A DNA stretch of 64,000 nt from Stictocephala bisonia (Eukaryota > Arthropoda > Insecta > Hemiptera > Membracidae), in the NCBI GenBank assembly GCA_035578905.1, contig JAQJVL010000150.1, forward strand, positions 434,001 through 498,000, read 5' to 3'. The notes below the pieces were generated by a model that had not been told where the DNA came from, did no database searches, and worked only from the letters and a program-made list of their open reading frames with translations. The translations under genes and the position numbers were made by a program. Every line of letters begins with the position of its first letter. Position 1 is the first letter of the stretch. Below are positions 11,241 to 22,820 of this stretch, one piece after another.

Positions 11241-14200
11241 AGCTCTGTATTTAATAGTTCATTACTATTTTGGACACTGTCGACTCCAACAATGTAAGCT
11301 CTGTATTTAATAGTTCATTACTATTTTGGACACTGTCGACTCCAACAATGTAAGCTCTGTATTTAATAGTTCATTACTTTTTTTGACACTGTTGACTCCT
11401 ACAATGTAAGCTCTGTATTTGATAGTTCATTACTATTTTGGACACTGTCGACTCCAACAATGTAAGCTCTGTATTTGATGGTTCATTACTATTTTGGACA
11501 CTGTCGACTCCAACAATGTAAGCTCTGTATTTGATAGTTCATTACTATTTTGGACACTGTCGACTCCAACAATGTAAGCTCTGTATTTAATAGTTCATTA
11601 CTATTTTGGACACTGTCGACTCCAACAATGTAAGCTCTGTATTTAATAGTTCATTACTATTTTAGACACTGTCGACTCCAATAATGTAAGCTCTGTATTT
11701 GATAGTTCATTACTTTTTTTGACACTGTTGACTCCAACAATGTAAGCTCTGTATTTGATGGTTCATTACTATTTTGGACACTGTCGACTCCAACAATGTA
11801 AGCTCTGTATTTGATGGTTCATTACTATTTTGGACACTGTCGACTCCAACAATGTAAGCTCTGTATTTAATAGTTCATTACTATTTTGGACACTGTCGAC
11901 TCCAACAATGTAAGCTCTGTATTTGATAGTTCATTACTTTTTTTGACACTGTTGACTCCAACAATGTAAGCTCTGTATTTGATGGTTCATTACTATTTTG
12001 GACACTGTCGACTCCAACAATGTAAGCTCTGTATTTGATGGTTCATTACTATTTTGGACACTGTCGACTCCAACAATGTAACCTCTGTATTTGATAGTTC
12101 ATTACTATTTTGGACACTGTCGACTCCAACAATGTAAGCTCTGTATTTGATAGTTCATTACTATTTTGGACACTGTTGACTCCAACAATGTAAGCTCTGT
12201 ATTTAATAGTTCATTACTATTTTGGACACTGTTGACTCCAACAATGTAAGCTCTGTATTTAATAGTTCATTACTATTTTGGACACTGTTGACTCCAACAA
12301 TGTAAGCTCTGTATTTAATAGTTCATTACTATTTTGGACACTTTCGACTTCAACAATGTAAGCTCTGTATTTAATAGTTCATTACTATTTTGGACACTGT
12401 CGACTCCAACAATGTAAGCTCTGTATTTAATAGTTCATTACTATTTTGGACACTGTTGACTCCAACAATGTAAGCTCTGTATTTAATAGTTCATTACTAT
12501 TTTGGACACTGTCGACTCCAACAATGTAAGCTCTGTATTTAATAGTTCATTACTATTTTGGACACTGTCGACTCCAACAATGTAAGCTCTGTATTTGATA
12601 GTTCATTACTTTTTTTGACACTGTTGACTCCAACAATGTAAGCTCTGTATTTGATGGTTCATTACTATTTTGGACACTGTTGACTCCAACAATGTAAGCT
12701 CTGTATTTAATAGTTCATTACTATTTTGGACACTGTTGACTCCAACAATGTAAGCTCTGTATTTAATAGTTCATTACTATTTTGGACACTGTTGACTCCA
12801 ACAATGTAAGCTCTGTATTTAATAGTTCATTACTATTTTGGACACTTTCGACTTCAACAATGTAAGCTCTGTATTTAATAGTTCATTACTATTTTGGACA
12901 CTGTTGACTCCAACAATGTAAGCTCTGTATTTAATAGTTCATTACTATTTTGGACACTTTCGACTTCAACAATGTAAGCTCTGTATTTAATAGTTCATTA
13001 CTATTTTGGACACTGTCGACTCCAACAATGTAAGCTCTGTATTTAATAGTTCATTACTATTTTGGACACTGTTGACTCCAACAATGTAAGCTCTGTATTT
13101 AATAGTTCATTACTATTTTGGACACTGTCGACTCCAACAATGTAAGCTCTGTATTTGATAGTTCATTCTATTTTGGACACTGTCGACTCCAACAATGTAA
13201 GCTCTGTATTTGATAGTTCATGACTATTTTGGACACTGTCGACTCCAATAATGTAAGCTCTGTATTTGATAGTTCATTACTATTTTGGACACTGTCGACT
13301 ACAACAATGTAAGCTCTGTATTTAATAGTTCATTACTATTTTAGACACTGTCGACTACAACAATGTAAGCTCTGTATTTAATAGTTCATTACTATTTTGG
13401 ACACTGTCGACTCCAACAATGTAAGCTCTGTATTTAATAGTTCATTACTATTTTGGACACTGTCGACTCCAACAATGTAAGCTCTGTATTTGATAGTTCA
13501 TTACTATTTTGGACACTGTCGACTCCAACAATGTAAGCTCTGTATTTGATAGTTCATTCTATTTTGGACACTGTCGACTCCAACAATGTAAGCTCTGTAT
13601 TTGATGGTTCATTACTATTTTGGACACTGTCGACTACAACAATGTAAGCTCTGTATTTAATAGTTCATTACTATTTTGGACACTGTCGACTACAACAATG
13701 TAAGCTCTGTATTTAATAGTTCATTACTATTTTGGACACTGTCGACTCCAACAATGTAAGCTCTGTATTTAATAGTTCATTACTATTTTGGACACTGTCG
13801 ACTCCAACAATGTAAGCTCTGTATTTAATAGTTCATTACTATTTTGGACACTGTTGATTCCTACAATGTAAGCTCTGTATTTAATAGTTCATTACTATTT
13901 TGGACACTGTCGACTCCAACAATGTAAGCTCTGTATTTAATAGTTCATTACTATTTTGGACACTGTTGACTCCTACAATGTAAGCTCTGTATTTAATAGT
14001 TCATTACTATTTTGGACACTGTCGACTCCAACAATGTAAGCTCTGTATTTAATAGTTCATTACTATTTTGGACACTGTCGACTCCAACAATGTAAGCTCT
14101 GTATTTAATAGTTCATTACTATTTTGGACACTGTCGACTCCAACATAGTAAGCTCTGTATTTAATAGTTCATTACTATTTTGGACACTGTCGACTCCAAC

Positions 14201-14292
14201 AATGTAAGCTCTGTATTTAATAGTTCATTACTATTTTGGACACTGTCGACTCCTACAATGTAAGCTCTGTATTTGATAGTTCATTACTATTT
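11210..14292. repeat. 56-bp satellite array, about 55 copies
   Basis: The unit contains ATTTTGGACACTGTCGACTC (a SalI site), AACAATGTAAGCTCTGTATTT and TAGTTCATTAC. Successive GTCGAC landmarks are 56 bp apart. Variants recur in blocks (GTTGAC for GTCGAC, TTTCGACTTC, ACTTTTTTTGAC, GATGG for AATAG), which indicates amplification of multi-unit segments. The left edge coincides with the end of the LTR-like segment. Confidence 0.97.
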
Positions 14293-16080
14293 TTAACCCT
14301 GCTCATTTTAATTTCCTTCCTGATAATTTATCTAATTGCCAAAATCAGCATCACTGTTTAACCTAAATATATTAAATCAACAAATTGTTAGACCTGGTAG
14401 TAAAATCAACCCCTGCTGTCAAGTCACTAATAACAGTTGGTCATTATCACAGACAGCTGTGTCCCATCGATGTAATTTGTCTCCAGCAATCAATAATAGT
14501 TTAAATAATTAATTGGCAATAATGTGACGGCCACAGTCAGGTGGACGGGGTAATTAGACCATTTAGAGGGTGGTTGGTTGTCATGGGGATGAACAGTGGT
14601 GTTAAACGTTTTTTGCAGTATATCCTTGGTTCACATTTAGCCAATCTTTATTCCGGCTTGGGTTTGAATTACATCAGTTTACTTATGTTAGTTATACAGT
14701 TTATTTATATCCTTAATATCTAAACTATATACAGTAAATAACATTTAACCCATTTATATGTTTCTACAGTCATGCTGTCGCCTGTAATCTTAAAGAAAAA
14801 ATGTTTACGATTTTTAGGATGAACACAATTAGAATATATTATGTAAAACAAAACAAAAAGAGACTGAATTTCCAGGTCTGAGGAGGTAAAAGGTCAACTA
14901 ATCACTTGTGCTGAAGTTTTCTGAATCGTTAACAGTGTATGTGTAACGAATTATTAAAAATATAATCTTTGTACATCTTATTAAATTGTCGGACGTTACT
15001 TCATACAGTGTTAATGTTGCAATGATATTAGTCAATACGAAACTCTAGTGGATAATACGGAAACGAGGACAATGGGTTTTTTAATTGTTTAAATTGGTTA
15101 TATTAATTAGCCATAACGGGCATAACCCACCACATAACTAAATACATTACATAATATATTCAAAAATTGTGAAGCAAATAAAATCATAAAATTATTGCTA
15201 GGAGTAAGGAAAAGTCCATATTTGTTACTTTTTTCTGGTTTTTGAACAGGATTGTAGTCTGAATTACCAAGAAAATGAATCTTAAGAGATCACTGCATTC
15301 AACAGTTTTTCTGTTTTCATGAGATTGCCAAATGTATCATTTTCTTAATTTACTCCAATAAATGGCCATTGTATTTATTACGTTACAAGTAAAACGATTT
15401 GTCGATTTTCGTATTCTGGAAAGAAGACTAATGTAAACAATAGCCGAAAGCCTTGCTTCGCTACAGGGTGGTTTTCCAAACTTGCTTATCCTTCCCTCCA
15501 TAGTTATTTCTAATCTATAACATTCTTCTCCATGAACATTAATATAACAGCTCAGCCTGCTGCCGTTCTCCTAGATAACAAGGTGCTGTAGTCTAGGAGT
15601 TAGTATCATGTCAGAGTTAGTATAAATGACATTAAACTTCCACAATGAAAACCATATTAGCCAAGTTTTTGTATCATGTTTGTTATATCAGCTGTTTGAA
15701 ATAAATTATTACAGTGATGCTAATGTTACTCCCAGGGGAAAAATAAAAGATTAAGGACTGTTTCAATCCCTTGGGAACGGAATTTCCAGGAATCCTTTCT
15801 TAACAGGTCTATATGATACAAAAGCTAACTACCCTCCAAATTTTATCAAAATCTGGTGTGCGTTTCCGGAGATTTCGTGATGAGTGTGTAAATTAATATT
15901 AAAATAGCAAAACTAGATTAAAAATGCATACATCAGTTAAATGGTTACAATTAAACATAGAGAAGGGTACGTTAGACAGTTTTAACAAATTATGATCAAA
16001 TCAAAAACTGTTTAAAATATTCTAAATAAGTGTTCAAATTATATTTAAAATGCATGAGCGATATATTTGATTATATCCGT
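14293..16080. other. AT-rich spacer with one possible retroelement tail
   Basis: About 14520-14620 is slightly GC-richer and includes GGGGTAATTAGACC, a possible homeodomain site. About 15725-15905 (CAAATTTTATCAAAATCTGG, then a CGTTTCCGGAGATT-type phrase) resembles the 3' region of dispersed insect LINEs, but no coding region is attached. No gene is supported. Confidence 0.4.
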
Positions 16081-16370
16081 TTTAAATGTAACCCTGGTGA
16101 CGTCAGAGGGACAAACGCTACATGTTAAATGGTGCCGGTGATCGGCGCACGGTTGCCGTGGCAACAAGCCGGGATTAATTAATCATTAATTGGTAATTGG
16201 CCCCTAAATCCTGGCATCCGATTGACTCGACCGGTCCGGTCATGCATTCCCAGGCTCAGTTTTATTGTTCCACTAGTCCGCGCAACTGTTCCTCGATTTA
16301 AACACTCTGCAGTGTTCAGGAAAACCGGAGTAGTTTGAATACTTTCTGTCGGAGCAGACATTAGACTATG
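16080..16370. promoter_or_regulatory. Candidate regulatory element with RFX X-box and homeodomain cluster
   Basis: A GC-richer island in AT-rich DNA contains GTTGCC-GT-GGCAAC at 16152-16165, a perfect match to the palindromic X-box bound by RFX proteins. Right after it, 16173-16200 packs TAATTAAT, CATTAATTGG and TAATTGG cores for Q50 homeodomains. It lies about 5.5 kb downstream of the homeobox gene's stop on that gene's strand. Its right end overlaps a foldback-element arm starting near 16345. Enhancer function is inference. Confidence 0.45.
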
Positions 16371-16745
16371 TGTACCCGAGTTTGAAGGTTGTTTACTAAG
16401 AAACTACGAGGCAATCACACCATTGTTTTCCTAGTTTAATTGTGCGTTATGGCATATTTAATTTTAAATTTTGTTATAAGTTTTAGTCTTTTTTTCTAGA
16501 TGGAACAAAAAGTACCAGAATTTGAACTAGGTTTTACTATACATCAACTTTACACTTTTATTCATGAAAAATCCGTAACTATATCACATTTATAATTTAA
16601 TACATGGTTGACAGGAATGTTTTCTATACGTTTTATACATTTTAGAATCTTAACGTCTCAAGAAAAAAGTTCTTATCAATTTCCTGAAACAAAGTTTTCT
16701 TGGCTATGTTACATGGTTACGTTGTAATCCTTGGGAAATGTGTAG
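16345..16745 (+). mobile_element. Solo arm of foldback-element family (60715-63809 type)
   Basis: It starts GGAGCAGACATTA then ACCCGAGTTTGAAGGTTG and follows the left arm of the 60715 element in order: CTAGTTTAATTGTGCG, AAAAAGTACC.GAATT, ACATGGTTGACA.GAATGTTT, TTCTTATCAATT, AAGTTTTCTTGGC. No opposite arm is found nearby, so this is a single arm or a truncated copy. Confidence 0.75.
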
Positions 16746-17151
16746 TTTCGATGCATTACTTTTATAAACTTCAATAATTAGGTGATTTTAAATCGATTTA
16801 AGTAAATTGAAATTGATCATTAGTGTTCCACCACGACTAGGGATTGTACTTCTCTTTGAATAATATTATTATTGTATTATTCTTTCTCTATATGTACAAA
16901 TTGTATTGGTTTAATATTAGTATCAACTTACGTATATATTATGGTAGATTTAGATAATTTTTATAACTTATATCACTTAACACGACAAAAACTAAACTCA
17001 TCCTTAAGGGTAGTCACCATATAGGAATTATCCTCATAAGATCAATGTTAAATGCGGTCCATCACTGTGACTTAATGATTTGTCGGAAAATTATAAATTT
17101 TACACAGTTTGAAAGAGCGTAAAAATTACTATTGAATACCCTTATTGAAAA

Positions 17152-17225
<74 letters not shown>

Positions 17226-18807
17226 TTATTAACTAAATATATAATATTTAATTAAAATATTATATTAAATTCAGTTCTATGTTGTAGAGTTGGGGTTAGG
17301 TGGGCTAAAATATTCATCAGAAATATTGTTGGGTTATATTCCAGCTCTTACGAGAGCGAAGACGCTCTGGTCGTTATGAAATAGCTAATAAAAAATGTAT
17401 CCCGTAAACATTTACTTTTAATCAAACAGACCATACAGGTAGTAAATAAGGAAGTTACGATTTCATTTACGATCAACTTGTTGAAAATCAAAATATCGTA
17501 TTTATTAAATCTTGGATGATGAAATCTTCTGTATATATTTTATGTCAACTTAATTTCGTACGTACGAAAGTTAAATCGCCCCCTAATATTGGGTGAACTG
17601 GTGAAGGGATGAGATTGTGTGTACTTAGGTAGAACTCTGTTTCCTTTATGAGTGTCACTACTTCCTATACTAAAGACATCGGGACAAAAAAGGTTCAGTA
17701 ACAAAACATTAATAAATTGCACATGTTTAGTTTAATTTCAGCTAACATATAAATACAGTGGAAACATTGTGACACACTAATTAAATAAAATGTTGTGGTT
17801 TTACAGTATTTAAGACTATTGAAAGGAGGATGAAGCATCGTTTACGACTGCTCAAGCTCAAAGTAGTTTCATACCTTAGTGTAAAAATTTAGAACTTTTT
17901 GTTCACGTACATAGCTTCAATATCGTTAATCGTTATATAATGATATGTATTAGTCATGTAGGAGCCACACAAAGATCAGCTAACGACAGTAAGTACTGAC
18001 CAAAGTTAAACTCTTCTCTTCTGAAAACTATCAAAATTCACAGATAATTTTTTTCTCGTTTTGCTTCTCATACTTTAGCACAAAATAATATAAAAATTGT
18101 TTCACATATACTGTGGCTCAAAACTTATGGTTTGACGAAAATAGTTTTTTTCAAAGTAATTTTGTTGTTACAGCAATTTACTAACATACAAAATATTTCC
18201 GCAAGTAGAGATTAATAACAGCTAAAATTAACGTCTTACCAAAAACAAAATGGACATATTGAAAATCGCCTTAGGAAGACGTAAATAAATATTTATTTTT
18301 GAAACCTGATTATGATTTGCTTGCTTTAAAACAACTGCCATAAAAATGTAAATTTATCTGTCCAAATTAGTTTCTTACTAAAAATCATGGTACATTACTA
18401 ATACAACATTTGAAAATGTACAATTTTAAAGACAAACAATTTATACGTGCAAAAAGAATTAAAATTATACCGTTAAAAACTTGAACCATAAAATATTGCG
18501 AAAGGTATTTTATTTTTAGATAGATTAAAAGAAAAGGATCAACTAATGATTATAAGATTTGTTTCATCATATAACCTGGAAATAGTTATATGATGAAAAA
18601 AATGATTATTTTGCAATTATGAACAGATTATAGAAAAAGATATAATTTCCAATTAAATATCTTTTAACAATATTCCATAAAAGAAGATATAATATAACGA
18701 AATAAGCATGATTTAGAAACCAGACTCAGTTTAGTAGTAAATCTCTCTGAATAAGATATTCTACAAACAAGAGAGCCAAACTTTGTTTTAGAACATGACT
18801 TTTGAAA
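16746..18807. other. AT-rich spacer with a (TA)n tract and a hairpin
   Basis: No gene. The segment around 16990-17125 (TAGTCACCATAT, then CAATGTTAAATG and GAAAATTA) matches 48080-48220 and so belongs to a dispersed family. A 14-bp perfect hairpin lies at 18562-18598. Confidence 0.5.
17155..17217. repeat. (TA)n microsatellite
   Basis: Uninterrupted TA dinucleotides for about 60 bp, ending in a short (AC) run. Confidence 0.97.
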
Positions 18808-19263
18808 GACGTCTAAAGTAACACGAAGTTGGTGGAAGTAGATTGTAACTATGTAATTCAAATAAACTAATGTAGTTTTATTGTAGCGGAATGTAGATTG
18901 TAGATCAACATTCTGTGCTTACTTTCTTGTATGTATTCAGAACATTTACTTGTATTTCAGACGTCTAAAGTAACACGAAGTTAGTGGAAGTAGATTGTAA
19001 CTATGTAATTCAAATAAACTAATGTAGTTTTATTGTAGCGGAATGTAGATTGTAGATCAACATTCTGTGCTTAGTTTCTTGTATGTATTCAGAACATTTA
19101 CTTGTATTTCAGACGTCTAAAGTAACACGAAGTTAGTGGAAGTAGATTGTAACTATGTAATTCAAATAAACTAATGTAGTTTTATTGTAGCGGAATGTAG
19201 ATTGTAGATCAACATTCTGTGCTTAGTTTCTTGTATTTATTCAGAACATTTACTTGTATTTCA
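18808..19263. repeat. 152-bp unit, three tandem copies
   Basis: GACGTCTAAAGTAACACGAAG begins copies at 18808, 18960 and 19112. The copies are nearly identical over 152 bp, including TATTGTAGCGGAATGTAG and ACATTTACTTGTATTTCA. Near identity implies a recent triplication. Confidence 0.95.
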
Positions 19264-20708
19264 TCTCCTTTACTAATAAGACTATAATTTTGAAACGTCG
19301 TTAGTGTATAAGGTGTTTTTACGATTTTATTTTCAAATATTTGTTACGCTTTTCATTACAACTATCCACATTCGAATTTGATCCAATCTATAGTTCACAG
19401 AATAATATGAAAATTATGTAGATGCCTTGAAATAGTAGGACTAAAGTATTTTAACCCAATATAAATGTAGGCCTACTAATCGAACTCACTAAATGTCAAT
19501 CCAGGGTCATTTATTCCTTACAACAATTTTGAATTGTACATTAATCATAAAAATAATGTCAACAATGTTCTACTGACAGTATTATTCACACTATTTTAGT
19601 ATTTCTCTAAACGATTTGTGAGATAAACAACGAACATCCAATCTCCAAACTAGCTTAGATATTGAATTCAGCTTTTATTATTGAGATATTATGAAAATAG
19701 GAAAAATAGCGGTAATTTAAAAGTGAAGTGATAATAAGTAGTGTTAGGTTAATTATACTATTTATCGGTTTGGATAAAAAAAAAAAACAGATAGATAGTT
19801 TGGTATCCTGTACCAAAGCCTGAGGGTTAGTGGAATATATTTGTTTTTACGTGAAGTTTAGAATCAAATTTCAAAATTTCTGAAGAAGGTTCTAACACAT
19901 ATACACACAATTAAAACATCTGATAAAATAATTTCAAATAATACGTATTTTTTTATTTTCCTCTTTTTAAATTACAAATTTGTATGAGTAAAATTTGTAA
20001 ATAAACATGTTAGTTAGTACTAAATGGAGTGATTGATGACTTCCCTCTTAATATAAATCTAAAAAAATCTATTTACTTATTCCATTACTACTTACGCTTG
20101 GGTCGTTGTAAACGATGCAAAGAGGAACGATTGTTTATATCCGAAGGTGAGGTCGATTGTGAGTAAGGTCGATAATAAAAAACAAACAAACAAGCACATC
20201 AGTCTAAAATTATTTTGTGTTTATAAGTACAACAATAATGACCTGACGAATGTTAGTGGCACAATTCGCAAGTCAAAATTAAAACAAATAATCAACAAAA
20301 TCACAATACTTATCGGAAACAATAGGTACCTTCAAATTATAAATTAGTGATAAAAATACAATATTACACTGTGCTCTTCTTTTTTTCAAATAAACTGAAA
20401 AACGACCACAATTTTAATTAGTTCATAAACAGATGAAAATTAATCCCACGAATTTACAATGATAACAATTCTGAACGAAATTAAAAACAAAATATACAAA
20501 CGTACTACACAGTACTTCAAACAATGGGGCAAGTTGACATTCATTTGAGATCTATCCCTAAACACGAATTGAACGTTATGTAATAAAAATATAGAGCAAT
20601 ATACAAAGTATGTTACATATCTAACCTATCTGTACATCCCTGTAGTCAGTTATACCTATACAAGTGTCTTGCAAAATGTAAAAAAGTTAATTAAATAATA
20701 CTGAAAGT
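19264..20708. other. AT-rich spacer
   Basis: No coding, RNA or repeat structure was recognised apart from short A/T homopolymers. The open frame at 20147-20347 has no domain features. Confidence 0.5.
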
Positions 20709-21141
20709 AAAGGGTGTTCCTTTTAAAACGCATCCCTATTTACAGGTACAGAAAATGAAGGATTAAAATAATTACAAGTTCGTAGGTTGGTAGCCCTGGT
20801 TCTTCTTCTTCCTTGGCTGTCAGCTGATTTACATTGTTGCATTGGTGTTTACTTCATTTGGGTTTCGTACAATGTCATTAAGTTGAGGTTAGAAACATGT
20901 TTTTGAGCAAATACCAGGGAGAGTTTATTGTGAGTAGATTGTTATACTGTATGTCGCTCTTGTAGCTGGAGTTTTTGAGAAATATGAATTTGGATTTAAG
21001 GTATTTTGTCATTTGTCTATTGTTTATTGGTTTGTGAATCCATTGCATTAACCATTTGTGTATTTTTAATTGTATGAACAGCATTGTATTGAAATTCAAC
21101 CTATTTCAAATTATGGGTTGCATTTTAAAAGAAACACCCAG
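20709..21141. mobile_element. Short inverted-repeat element (MITE), TA-flanked
   Basis: The left end GGGTGTTCCTTTTAAAACGC (from 20712) is matched on the other strand at the right end by GGGTGTTTCTTTTAAAATGC (ending 21139). About 25 bp of terminal inverted repeat encloses roughly 430 bp. TA lies a couple of bases outside both ends, which would fit a TA target duplication. There is no transposase. The open frame across it has no domain. Confidence 0.7.
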
Positions 21142-21580
21142 TATAATCAATTGAAACAATTTCGGCAAAGTAACATTTTTATATGCAAGGACCCTACTTG
21201 TCTCAACACAATTGATACACCAAATGACATTTACACTAGGAAACTATTAACAAAAACATGAAAAAGAGCGTTAGAAAATGATCTAGTCTAGTAATAGCAT
21301 GGGTTATCACAAACGTCACTAATATAGGGGAAGTGGGCAAGGCATTAAGAAACGGTACTTGTGGTGATAGCGTTCACTGTAATGGAAACCATTATGAGGT
21401 TAGGGTACGGTTAACTAGCAATAATATGAAGAGACTTATAACCTAAGTGGTTGTTATTAATTATATATTTTAACGAACAATAGTGGGCTTTTAATTAAAA
21501 TCACAGATAGGATTTATGAATTTTTACATTCAATTTAAATTTTTTCAATACCACTCTTTGAGTAAACTATTTAGATAAGA
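21142..21580. other. Spacer downstream of the homeobox gene
   Basis: Mostly AT-rich. About 21320-21420 is a little GC-richer but nothing specific is recognised. Confidence 0.45.
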
Positions 21581-21586
21581 TTTATT
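21581..21586 (-). terminator. Candidate polyadenylation signal of the homeobox gene
   Basis: TTTATT on the plus strand gives AATAAA on the minus strand, about 300 bp downstream of the stop codon at 21886-21888. It is the first canonical hexamer met in that direction, so a 3' UTR of about 0.3 kb is likely. Without transcripts this stays a prediction. Confidence 0.45.
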
Positions 21587-21885
21587 ATAGGCATTTTAGT
21601 AATTTTAAAATGTCTACAGCCTACGGCCTGTAAGTGGATGTAAGCATGATAAATGTTAGATTTTAAGTACTGGTTTTACAACTTGGGAAGTGTAAGGGTT
21701 GAAACTCACATCGTTTAGAGAACGATGGCTGTATTTTGATAGACAACACCATCTCCACAAGTACGTCGTATTAGAATATTAGAAATCTATACCTATACGT
21801 AGTTCAGGTATAATGTTGAAGTCACTGTGGAAAAGCGGGCACAACCCCTAAGGAAGAAGACAAGACGAAAGGTTCAAGTGATTGG

Positions 21886-22335
21886 TTAGCTCGGCGTCGG
21901 GGGTTGAGGATCAGGTGTGGCGGTTTTCGGGACCTCTGAGGACACCAAGGGAGCCAACTGGACTGAAGGGGGCGGGGGACCCGGTTGAATGGCAGTAGCC
22001 GATTGAACGAGCGTAGCCGGTTGAGCGGGAGCAGCCGGTTGAGCGGGAGCAGCCGGTTGAGCGGGAGGGATCAGTGGAACTGAGGAAGGAGGACTCGGCG
22101 AAGGAGGGATGGGAGGTTTTGAGTCTACACTATAACAACTCTCAGAACCGTCCATGGAAGAATGTTCCTCCCCTTCTCCTTCAGCACCACTACTACTGCC
22201 GGACTTCTTGCCACCCCCGCTGGCCGGCGCTGCCTCCGGCTTGCCTCCAGGCGGTTTGTGTTCCACAGCCTCCGCGTTATTGATGTTATCATGCTTCTTC
22301 CATTTCGTACGACGGTTCTGGAACCATATTTTCAC
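21886..22335 (-). CDS. NK7.1: Homeobox gene, terminal coding exon (NK7.1-like)
   Basis: This exon encodes the end of a nuclear DNA-binding transcription factor. The 149 residues open with VKIWFQNRRTKWKK, homeodomain positions 45-58: W48, F49, Q50, N51 and R53 of the recognition helix are intact. Q50 predicts TAATT(A/G)-type sites. An AG splice acceptor with a pyrimidine tract (22336-22350) precedes the GTG, so the exon starts at the conserved homeodomain 44/45 intron in phase 0; GTG is an internal valine and not a start. HDNINNAEAVEHK follows the homeodomain, an extension I associate with the NK7.1 family. NK1/slouch shares RRTKWKK but differs after it. Residues 45-65 are Ser/Gly/acidic, and 74-149 are Pro/Ala-rich with PAQPAA repeats at 91-108. 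The stop is TAA. The first 44 homeodomain residues and the N terminus are not in the window. The homeobox call is near certain; the family is probable. Confidence 0.88.
   Translation of the reverse strand: MKIWFQNRRTKWKKHDNINNAEAVEHKPPGGKPEAAPASGGGKKSGSSSGAEGEGEEHSSMDGSESCYSVDSKPPIPPSPSPPSSVPLIPPAQPAAPAQPAAPAQPATLVQSATAIQPGPPPPSVQLAPLVSSEVPKTATPDPQPPTPS
22012..22065 (-). repeat. 18-bp coding minisatellite (PAQPAA)
   Basis: Within the homeobox exon an 18-bp unit (plus strand GGTTGAGCGGGAGCAGCC) repeats three times in frame and encodes PAQPAA. Further weaker Pro/Ala units flank it. Such repeats usually vary in copy number between alleles and species. Confidence 0.85.
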
Positions 22336-22820
22336 CTAAAACAGAAAAATAGCTATATTAAATAAAGTTGCTGATTTTACTGTATCTTCAATTGAAGAAA
22401 GGTTGTTGTATTTTACTCAATAACACACATGTTTTAACAATATTTTTTGATCTGTTTAATTGTAAGTTTAAATTAGACTATTTAACTGACAGAAAATTTA
22501 ATGTGAAGTTCTTACACATTTTTCATGATTTTCAACCCTAAACTATCAATTGGGTATAACCTCCATAAAACTTTTGTAACTAATCTGTACATATATCTGC
22601 AGATATAACATTATATTTTAAACAATGACTTTTTGCACAATAGATAGTATGCTTAGAAACCAATCAAAGACATTTATATGACTGATCATTCTCAATGATA
22701 CAGAAGTGTATGACTGTATTTATATAGCTAATGCAAAAAATTATTTATATACTAATAACTAAAAACGAGACAGCAAGTGAATAAATAATCACAAATACAA
22801 TACTAGTAATAAACATATTC
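22336..22820 (-). other. Start of large 3'-most intron (minus strand)
   Basis: AT-rich sequence directly upstream of the exon, with the acceptor at 22336-22337. No donor and no exon encoding homeodomain residues 1-44 were found anywhere to 64000, so the intron probably extends at least 41 kb. Confidence 0.55.

Noticed and set aside
11210..14292. CRISPR-like array
   Set aside because: Units are contiguous repeats without unique spacers, in a eukaryotic context. The same reasoning applies to the other tandem arrays.
22074..22365. Plus-strand open frames opposite the homeobox exon
   Set aside because: They are antisense shadows of the GC-rich minus-strand exon, which has a clear homeodomain and splice site.
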